Assembly: GCF_000378165.1 (NCBI RefSeq)
Contig: NZ_KB899346.1
Coordinates: 1 to 47,165, forward strand
Direction: 5' to 3'
Length of the DNA: 47,165 nt
DNA from: Saccharibacter floricola DSM 15669
GTDB taxonomy: Bacteria; Pseudomonadota; Alphaproteobacteria; Acetobacterales; Acetobacteraceae
Made by a program: the position numbers and the translations under genes. Below are positions 39,669 to 45,993 of this stretch, piece after piece; position 1 is the stretch's first letter, and every line of letters starts with the position of its first letter. Under the pieces are notes generated by a model. That model had not been told where the DNA came from and did not search any database. It was given only the letters and a program-made list of their open reading frames with translations.

Positions 39669-41937
39669 CCAAACAAGCGTTATTGACATCTCCGTTCAGT
39701 ATCAGGAGTTCCTGGACTATATCGAGGCTGTTGAGCGGTATCGCACCTTACTCAAAGAGTCGGGCGAGGAGCTGAGCCGTGCGGTTAAAATGCCGCACGG
39801 GGCCAGCCATGAGCGCGAAAAAGCCACAAAAGGGGAAGCCAGCGCAACCAAAGAGCTTGTCACGATCAACCAAAGTCTTGTCGGCACAGAAAGCGACCGC
39901 AACAAGCAGCTCAAGGAAGGCAATCGTCAGCTTACCGACCGCAAGCGGCGCAAAGAAGAGGAAGGACGGGTCGAGAGGGAAAATATCCGACGCGTCCAAT
40001 CGTTCGCTCGCTCACCCTTAGGCAAGATCGCCTATGCAGCGGTCGCGATGAAGGGCGTTCAACTAGGGTTTGCGGCCTTTCAAGGACTCCAAAACATCGC
40101 CCATTCCGGCGCGGCCTTACGGGCTCAGAGCCTGCGAACACGGATGGATGCAAGCCATATTAAAGCATGGCAGAACAACCTTGAGCCTTACGACCCTGAA
40201 GGCTCCCTCATGCAAGCGGCCAACCGCGCGACACGCGACGCTGGCTATGCCGCTAAGTTACGCGGTATTGGGGTCGATACCTCCAGTAGGGATATGAACA
40301 AAATCCTTGCGTCGCTTGTCCAGACCCTCCCTCAATTTGAACGCAAGCATAAAGGAGACAATGAGGACGCTATTTGGGATGGCCGTCATCTCAGCGATCT
40401 TCAGGGCGCGGCTATTTCACTCGAACAGGCGCCTGACAAAGAAGTGCGCGCTATTCCGGGCACTGTGGAGGCTAACGCTAAAGAGGCTCATTATAACAAG
40501 GAGGCCCTAACCGCGGCTCAAAAGGCCGCGCTTAATGATAGACGCCGCCAAAATGAGGCCGAAGCAACCAAGCTCAACAACTTTGCTCCGACCATCGACA
40601 AGGCCATGGGAGAAGCCCGGAAAGCGCAAGAAAATCTTGATGCCGTCACGGACTCTGCTGGCAGGTTGGCCATACAGCTTGATAAAATCACCAACGGCAA
40701 CGGTCTATTGGCTCTGGCCGGGATCGCCGCGATCGCCCCAACCTTAGGAGGCATGGCCCTTAAAAAGGGCTTCCAAGGAGCAGAGAAAGGTATCCGCGCC
40801 CTCCTGGGCAAAGGCGGAAAAGGAGCGGCAGCAGCCGGAGAAGCCGCGGCTGAAGAAGGCGCCGCTGCTGAAGGAGCCGCAGGAACGGCCACCGGCGCAA
40901 CAGAAGGCGCGGCAGCAGCCACTGAGGTAGGCGCAACGATTGGCAGTAGTATTGTCAGCGTGCTCTCTACCGCGCTCGCGGGCGGCACGATTGCGGGAGC
41001 CACGGGCTGGGCGGTCGGTCGTGACGTTAAGGACAACGGCTATAGCCCGTTTGATCCCTATGCGGGCACATTAGGGCCGCACGACAAAGAGGCTGAAAAG
41101 AAGCAGGACGATGAACGCACAGACTATCTAAAAGTCTTCAAACACTATCAGGACAGAACCGGGGCATGGACCACATGGGACTTTAACGAGGCCAAAGAGC
41201 GGCAGCTGATGGGCCGAGATGACAAACGCCCTAAAACCCCCACCAAGGCCCCGCCGCCCACGCTCGCACAAGCCAGCCCCCGACCTGACAAAAGCGCCTC
41301 CTCTTCTTCTGCTTTGACGCACGTTGACGGTATGCGACGGCTGCTTGACCTAACGGCAGGCATCTTGGAGTGTGAACGCACACTAGTCGACCAAAAACGC
41401 GACGGGAACGCAGGCCCCCCCATGCTCGCGACCTCGACCATGACAGACACGCCTGCCCGTTCCTCCAATGGGGCGGCAGCGCCAACGCTGGCCGAGACCG
41501 GAGGACAAGCACCTGATCTGGATCGTCTCACAGGTGCCGTGGCGATGGCCGAAAGTGGCGGGAACCCAAACGCCGTCAGCCGCGTCGGGGCCAAAGGATT
41601 GCTCCAACTCATGCCCGCTACCGCACGCGAATATGGTGTAACTAATCCGTTTGACCCGCTCCAATCATGGAGAGGTGGGGAAGCGATGCTCGCCCGTCTA
41701 AGGCGAAAATATCATGGCGACACAGAAAAAACCCTTGCCGCTTACAATATGGGCTCGGGCAATTTAGATCGCGATATTCGCGAACGCGGCGCAAACTGGA
41801 AGCAAGGGCTGCCCAAAGAAACGACGGACTATATCCCCCGTGTGCTCCAAAATCTTTCCCGCGGCACCGTTGTTAAAATCGAAAATTATAGCGGCCAAAA
41901 CATCGCCGTTTCCTCACGACAGGGAGCCATTTTATGA
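39661..41937 (+). CDS. Tape measure protein with lytic transglycosylase domain
   Basis: 758 residues. The N-terminal 350 residues are charged coiled coil; hydrophobic and Ala/Gly-rich segments follow at about 345-465. The C-terminal end (about 620-740) is an SLT domain: A-V-A-M-A-E-S-G-G-N-P (catalytic Glu631), G-A-K-G-L-L-Q-L-M-P-A-T-A-R-E-Y-G and L-A-A-Y-N-M-G-S-G. It sets tail length and, after injection, probably cuts peptidoglycan locally. The length is modest, consistent with a short tail. Its ATG overlaps the end of the frameshifted chaperone, and it shares ATGA with the next gene. Confidence 0.9.
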   Translation: MVNQTSVIDISVQYQEFLDYIEAVERYRTLLKESGEELSRAVKMPHGASHEREKATKGEASATKELVTINQSLVGTESDRNKQLKEGNRQLTDRKRRKEEEGRVERENIRRVQSFARSPLGKIAYAAVAMKGVQLGFAAFQGLQNIAHSGAALRAQSLRTRMDASHIKAWQNNLEPYDPEGSLMQAANRATRDAGYAAKLRGIGVDTSSRDMNKILASLVQTLPQFERKHKGDNEDAIWDGRHLSDLQGAAISLEQAPDKEVRAIPGTVEANAKEAHYNKEALTAAQKAALNDRRRQNEAEATKLNNFAPTIDKAMGEARKAQENLDAVTDSAGRLAIQLDKITNGNGLLALAGIAAIAPTLGGMALKKGFQGAEKGIRALLGKGGKGAAAAGEAAAEEGAAAEGAAGTATGATEGAAAATEVGATIGSSIVSVLSTALAGGTIAGATGWAVGRDVKDNGYSPFDPYAGTLGPHDKEAEKKQDDERTDYLKVFKHYQDRTGAWTTWDFNEAKERQLMGRDDKRPKTPTKAPPPTLAQASPRPDKSASSSSALTHVDGMRRLLDLTAGILECERTLVDQKRDGNAGPPMLATSTMTDTPARSSNGAAAPTLAETGGQAPDLDRLTGAVAMAESGGNPNAVSRVGAKGLLQLMPATAREYGVTNPFDPLQSWRGGEAMLARLRRKYHGDTEKTLAAYNMGSGNLDRDIRERGANWKQGLPKETTDYIPRVLQNLSRGTVVKIENYSGQNIAVSSRQGAIL

Positions 41938-42635
41938 GCGTTGGCGGTATTCTCAACAAGGCAGGACGCACAATCGCGCAAATGGCCTATCAGAGCTCGC
42001 CCATCATCCTCACCGGTGGCGTGGCCGAAAAACTTGGCGGCACGGTGCCGATCTTGCTTTATACGCAGGCCGTCGCCACCGCCAACGGGCTCCTCGCAGG
42101 CGGCCTCTCGGGCAAGCTAAACCTGCCAAATCTCGATAATATGTGGGCAACATGGAACCCACAGAGTGGCAGTAGCTTGCTTGAAAACGAGGTGGGCACC
42201 TACCCGTTCGCCAACCAAACCGTGGCCGCTAACGCGGTGGTCAGCAAGCCCCTTCAGCTCTCAATGCAATTACGCTGCCCGCCCAATGGCCCCGGTGCGA
42301 TGGTCACAAAGCTGGCCACACTCCAAGCCCTGAGCGCCATCCTCAACAAACACACGCAAATGGGCGGCACATTTGTGGTCATCACACCGGGGCAGATTTA
42401 CACCTCCATGCTGCTCACCCGCATTATCGACACCTCACCCGATGCCCAGCAATTCCCTGCCGCCCAGTTCCAGTTCGACTTCGTGCGCCCTCTCACGCAG
42501 GTAAAAGAAGCCCAAAAGAAAAAGAATGGGCTGCTCAAAAAGCTTTCCGGCGGCCTCAAGGGCCTCGGTAGCTGGGACGATATGGGCAGCGGAAACCTCC
42601 TTGAAATCCCGCTCTCTTCTCTAGACATTATTTAA
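41934..42635 (+). CDS. Baseplate/tail-hub associated protein
   Basis: 233 residues, translationally coupled to the tape measure gene by a four-base overlap. Stretches such as G-T-F-V-V-I-T-P-G-Q-I-Y-T-S-M-L-L-T-R-I-I-D and F-Q-F-D-F-V-R-P-L-T fit small baseplate proteins that follow tape measures in simple contractile tails. The C-terminus is rich in Lys and Gly. No enzyme motif is present. HicAB interrupts the late operon immediately afterwards. Confidence 0.62.
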   Translation: MSVGGILNKAGRTIAQMAYQSSPIILTGGVAEKLGGTVPILLYTQAVATANGLLAGGLSGKLNLPNLDNMWATWNPQSGSSLLENEVGTYPFANQTVAANAVVSKPLQLSMQLRCPPNGPGAMVTKLATLQALSAILNKHTQMGGTFVVITPGQIYTSMLLTRIIDTSPDAQQFPAAQFQFDFVRPLTQVKEAQKKKNGLLKKLSGGLKGLGSWDDMGSGNLLEIPLSSLDII

Positions 42636-42674
42636 CGAGCTGGGAGAACCTCTTTCTCCTTCCCATGATACTAA

Positions 42675-42685
42675 AATATGATATT
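42675..42685. promoter_or_regulatory. hicAB promoter with palindromic operator candidate
   Basis: AATATGATATT is an odd palindrome overlapping a good -10 hexamer (TATGAT, 42677-42682). The hicA ATG follows 11 bases after the hexamer without any Shine-Dalgarno sequence, so the transcript would be leaderless or nearly so. HicB could repress by covering this site. Confidence 0.45.
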
Positions 42686-42693
42686 ATTTACGG

Positions 42694-42948
42694 ATGGAAG
42701 CCAAGCACCGCAAAACGCTCGAACTCATCTTTAAGCGTCCTGTCTCGGGCAATGTGCCTTGGGCGTCAGTTGAGGCACTCTTTACCGCGTTAGGCGGTGA
42801 GGTGAGCGAACGTGAAGGATCGCGCGTGGGGGTGTTTCTCTTTGGGGAAGTGAGGGTCTTTCACCGCTCTCACCCCAAACCGGACACAGACAAGGGAGCG
42901 ATTGCTTCTGTGCGGAAATGGCTGGAACAAAACGGAGTAACGCCATGA
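42694..42948 (+). CDS. hicA: HicA-family toxin, cargo islet 6
   Basis: 84 residues. The family outline is clear: H-R-K-T-L-E-L-I-F, V-P-W-A-S-V-E-A-L-F-T-A-L-G-G, G-S-R-V-G-V-F-L and F-H-R-S-H-P with K-G-A-I-A-S-V-R-K-W-L-E-Q-N-G-V. HicA toxins are ribosome-independent mRNA interferases with a dsRBD-like fold and a catalytic His. Here the usual G-S-H-H is G-S-R-V, so His57 or His60 would have to serve. It overlaps the antitoxin gene by four bases. There is no ribosome-binding site and the promoter is very close. It is inserted between two baseplate genes. Confidence 0.88.
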   Translation: MEAKHRKTLELIFKRPVSGNVPWASVEALFTALGGEVSEREGSRVGVFLFGEVRVFHRSHPKPDTDKGAIASVRKWLEQNGVTP

Positions 42949-43304
42949 AGAACATTCTGACCGTTGGCGGTTATAAAGCCGTCGTTGCTTTTGACCCCGA
43001 GACGGGGCTTTTCCGTGGGGAGTTTCTGGGCCTCAATGGCGGTGCTGACTTCTATGCCGATAGCGTTGAAGGGCTAAAAACGGAAGGCGAGGCCTCCCTA
43101 AAGGTCTTCTTAGAGATGTGCAAAGAGAAAGGGATCAGCCCTAAACGCCCCTATTCTGGGAAGTTTCAGGTGCGTCTTTCGCCTCAAGAGCATGCACGCG
43201 CTGTTGAGCTCGCAGCCTCGCGCGGGCTCAGCCTCAATCAACTCATTAGTGAGTCCCTGCGCACCAATGAAGGCGCATCATCCCCGAGCACCCACCCTGC
43301 CTAA
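42945..43304 (+). CDS. hicB: HicB-family antitoxin
   Basis: 119 residues. The N-terminal degraded-RNase-H-like domain (Y-K-A-V-V-A-F-D-P-E-T-G-L-F-R-G-E-F-L-G-L) and the middle linker (Y-S-G-K-F-Q-V-R-L-S-P-Q-E-H) lead into a C-terminal RHH DNA-binding segment (A-A-S-R-G-L-S-L-N-Q-L-I-S-E-S-L). It should bind HicA and repress the operon. Translation is coupled to hicA (ATGA). The pair probably stabilises the prophage or provides defence. It ends before a perfect palindrome and a terminator. Confidence 0.9.
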   Translation: MKNILTVGGYKAVVAFDPETGLFRGEFLGLNGGADFYADSVEGLKTEGEASLKVFLEMCKEKGISPKRPYSGKFQVRLSPQEHARAVELAASRGLSLNQLISESLRTNEGASSPSTHPA

Positions 43305-43353
43305 CGAGCAATCTCATCAAACGTTCCTTTAGGGGCGAGAAAATGGGGCATCA

Positions 43354-43371
43354 AGTTTCACCGGTGAAACT
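43354..43371. promoter_or_regulatory. Perfect 18-bp palindrome downstream of hicB
   Basis: AGTTTCACCGGTGAAACT is fully self-complementary. Without a loop it is a better protein-binding site than a hairpin. It lies 50 bases after hicB and 43 before the next terminator. A shorter CCACCGGTGG palindrome (23987-23996) lies near cargo islet 2. Confidence 0.45.
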
Positions 43372-43413
43372 CATTCCGATACCGATTTATTAAGACATCA
43401 TTCCACTCCCAAA

Positions 43414-43440
43414 GCCGCTCCTCACCGGGGCGGCTTTTTT
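43414..43440 (+). terminator. Intrinsic terminator after hicAB
   Basis: GCCGC/GCGGC core stem with an A3 leader and T6 tail; works in either direction. The next ATG is 20 bases away. Confidence 0.8.
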
Positions 43441-43459
43441 AGTGCTCGGAGACACTCTT

Positions 43460-43834
43460 ATGCGCGTCTGGACACGTATCAAACAACCCGACGGCTCGCG
43501 TCGCTGGCAGGCCGTTGACGGCGACGAAGCCAACATTGCATGGCTGCAAAATGCCCTGCTCCTTCAGCTTGGCGAGGCCCCCTTCTCCACGGATTGGGGA
43601 ATCCCTGTGTCTCAAACGCTGGTAACGCGCATCTGGCCGGATTATTACCTCAACCTCACCCAAGAGCGCTTCCGTGAAACGTTCCCCATGCTGCAAATCA
43701 CACGCCAGCAGAACGACTCTAACCCTAATCCGTCATACGTTATTCGTGCGCTCCTCAATGACGGCACGGTCTATTCCAACGCGAAAAATGCCTTCAACCA
43801 AGAGCACAGCCAGACGGGGCCTTGGTCGTCCTAA
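43460..43834 (+). CDS. Baseplate wedge protein (gp25/gpW-like)
   Basis: 124 residues. The centre reads N-I-A-W-L-Q-N-A-L-L-L-Q-L-G-E-A-P-F-S-T-D-W-G-I-P, which follows the pattern of gp25/W-type proteins (N-terminal strands, then a helix and the P-F-x-x-x-x-x-G region). The baseplate J gene comes next, the usual partner. The ATG at 43460 has CGGAGA at the right distance; upstream codons overlap the terminator. It links sheath to baseplate wedge. Confidence 0.75.
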   Translation: MRVWTRIKQPDGSRRWQAVDGDEANIAWLQNALLLQLGEAPFSTDWGIPVSQTLVTRIWPDYYLNLTQERFRETFPMLQITRQQNDSNPNPSYVIRALLNDGTVYSNAKNAFNQEHSQTGPWSS

Positions 43835-43858
43835 GCCCACGTCCCTCTCTGCTTTTCA

Positions 43859-43884
43859 CCCTCCCCTCACCGGGAGGGTTTTTT
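43859..43884 (+). terminator. Intrinsic terminator before baseplate J gene
   Basis: A 7-bp stem CCCTCCC/GGGAGGG, 6-nt loop, T6. The J-like ATG is 16 bases further on. Confidence 0.85.
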
Positions 43885-43900
43885 ATTGCCCGGAGCTTTT

Positions 43901-45370
43901 ATGGCCATTATCGACCTCACAGACGCCCAGCTCTCCGTTTTGGAAGAGCGCTATCCCGGCCTCTTGACCACACTAAACAATAGCGGCGTGCAGCCAACTG
44001 ACCCGCAAACCTTGCGAGACCGGCTCATCGCGACGGCCACCACCCGCAGCCCCGGTGTGACGACCGACCTTCCCGGCACGTTAACCGAAGACATGGCCTC
44101 AACGGCGATTGGCGCTCTTGCTCAAATTGATCAAGCCAAGGTCGATCTGATCAACTCCGTTTCCCCACTTAATGCCACCCCCGCTTTCCTTGATGAATTT
44201 GGGGAGGTTTATGGCGTTAAGCGAGGAGCTGGGGCGAACCCCTCAGCCTATGTGACTTTCACGGGGCCGCCGGGACTTTATCTAGCCGCCGGCTTCCAAG
44301 TCTCTGACGGTATTTACACTTACGAAACGCAGGAAAACTATACGATCCCCGCCAATGGTGTGCTCCCTCAAGTCTATGTTCTGTCCCTGACAGAAGGCAC
44401 GACCATCATTCCAGAGAATTCCATTACCACCATCGTGACCGGCCTTGCCGCCGGCATTAACCTCAGCGTGACCAACCCCGTTAAAGGCACGGCTGGAACC
44501 GGGAGTGAAAAAGACAGCGACTACCGCGCCCGCATCCTCCAAGCAGGGCAACGTACCGCTCAAGGCACACCGGGCTTTATTCGCTCATGCCTGCTTAATG
44601 TACCCAATGTGCTCCCCCGCTCCATCCGTGTTAATGTTCTTCAAGATCGCGGCTATAGCATCATGGTTGATGGAGGTGATCCCAACCAGATTGCCGGCGC
44701 GATTTACACAAGCTGTTTTGACCTGCCGTCACTCCAACCAAGCATCAACCCTATTGCAAACGCCACACGCGCTAACCCTTGCGTCATTGCCTCCGAACTC
44801 ACCCATGGCCTGACAGACGGGCAGACCGTCACCATCGCGGGCGAAACCGCCATGACGAGCATTAACGGCAGCTTCACAGCCTCTGTTATTGACGCGTCCC
44901 ATTTCTCGATCCCGGTCGACACGACAAACGCCCCTCTTTATAGCGGCAATGGCGTGCTCCAGACCAACCCGCGCGACTTGGCGGCCTTTGTCAGTGACGG
45001 CCCAGACCGTTACGAGGTCGCCTTCATCCGCCCTCTTCAGCAAAAGGTGAAGCTCTCTATCCGCTGGCAGACCAACAATGCCGGGGTCGTCGATGATAGC
45101 ATCGTGACGCAGGCGATTGCGCCGCAACTCTCCAACTATATCAACAGCCTCACCGTTGGGGCACCGCTTAGCACACTGCAAATGGGCACCATCACAGAGG
45201 CCGCTTTGTTGCAACTCCTCCCCGGTGCCACGATTGCGAGCCTCTCCTTTACCGTCTTTTTGGATGGGCTGCTCAGTAGCCCACCGCCCAACAGCGTTAT
45301 CATTGAAGGCGACCCTCAAAGTTACTTCATCACCAGCCCCGATCAGATCACCCTTGAGCGAGACGGCTAA
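43901..45370 (+). CDS. Baseplate J-like protein with inserted FCCH-type domain
   Basis: 489 residues. The J-type core is seen in A-F-L-D-E-F-G-E-V-Y-G-V-K-R, G-T-A-G-T-G-S-E-K-D-S-D-Y-R-A-R-I-L and the C-terminal L-S-I-R-W-Q-T-N domain. Residues about 285-356 (A-S-E-L-T-H-G-L-T-D-G-Q-T-V-T-I-A-G, I-N-G-S-F-T-A-S-V-I-D) form a small beta domain like the FCCH module found in phage and E1 proteins, inserted in the core. It is a main wedge component around the hub. ATG 43901 follows CGGAG; the in-frame codons before it are terminator sequence. Confidence 0.88.
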   Translation: MAIIDLTDAQLSVLEERYPGLLTTLNNSGVQPTDPQTLRDRLIATATTRSPGVTTDLPGTLTEDMASTAIGALAQIDQAKVDLINSVSPLNATPAFLDEFGEVYGVKRGAGANPSAYVTFTGPPGLYLAAGFQVSDGIYTYETQENYTIPANGVLPQVYVLSLTEGTTIIPENSITTIVTGLAAGINLSVTNPVKGTAGTGSEKDSDYRARILQAGQRTAQGTPGFIRSCLLNVPNVLPRSIRVNVLQDRGYSIMVDGGDPNQIAGAIYTSCFDLPSLQPSINPIANATRANPCVIASELTHGLTDGQTVTIAGETAMTSINGSFTASVIDASHFSIPVDTTNAPLYSGNGVLQTNPRDLAAFVSDGPDRYEVAFIRPLQQKVKLSIRWQTNNAGVVDDSIVTQAIAPQLSNYINSLTVGAPLSTLQMGTITEAALLQLLPGATIASLSFTVFLDGLLSSPPPNSVIIEGDPQSYFITSPDQITLERDG

Positions 45371-45993
45371 TGCAAAATACCCTCACAGCCCCCGCTTATG
45401 CCTATCAGCAATTCTCTGATGACCCTGACATCATGGCGCTCTTTGCGGCCTATAACGAGATGGCCCAAAGCACCTTGTCATGGATGATCGCCCACCCGCT
45501 CGCTTTGTATATGCGCCCCACCCTCACAGGTGGCCTGCTTGATTATGCCGCTTTGTGCCTGTACGGCATCGCCCGTCATCAGGTCGGCTCATCGCAGATC
45601 GTTAATATTGTAGGCGCGATTGATACAACGCCGCTCAATACGCTCCCCGTGGACGGGAACCAACTTCCCCGCACATCCTCGCGCTTTGATGTGACCGACG
45701 ACCTCTTCAAGCGACTTTTGACGTGGCATCTCTATAAAGGAGATGGCCTGCAATTCTCCATCCCGTGGCTTAAACGCCGCATCATGCGCTTCCTGACAGG
45801 GGATAACGGCCATGCGTGGCGCTTTAACAGCACAGCCTCCGTGAGCATCACACTCCGCGACCATAGCGTCATCATCGCGATTGCCAAAAAGGCGGCGAAC
45901 GAGCATCTCATCACGCTTCTTGGTGCTTTGATCCGTAACGGGCTGCTTTCTGTTCCCGCTGCTTTTACATACTCCATCACGCAAGGTGACTAA
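45370..45993 (+). CDS. Baseplate / tail protein I-like (DUF2612)
   Basis: 207 residues. It overlaps the J-like stop by one base (TAATG) and the fibre gene by one base in the same way. L-D-Y-A-A-L-C-L-Y-G-I-A-R and F-D-V-T-D-D-L-F-K-R-L-L-T-W-H-L-Y-K-G-D-G are typical of the DUF2612-type proteins that take the gpI place and attach fibres to wedges. No enzymatic residues. Assigned by motif recall and gene order. Confidence 0.78.
   Translation: MQNTLTAPAYAYQQFSDDPDIMALFAAYNEMAQSTLSWMIAHPLALYMRPTLTGGLLDYAALCLYGIARHQVGSSQIVNIVGAIDTTPLNTLPVDGNQLPRTSSRFDVTDDLFKRLLTWHLYKGDGLQFSIPWLKRRIMRFLTGDNGHAWRFNSTASVSITLRDHSVIIAIAKKAANEHLITLLGALIRNGLLSVPAAFTYSITQGD

Noticed and set aside
40518-41036. 172-codon Ala/Pro-rich minus-strand frame
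   Set aside because: Antisense of the Ala/Gly-rich part of the tape measure gene, without SD or homology.
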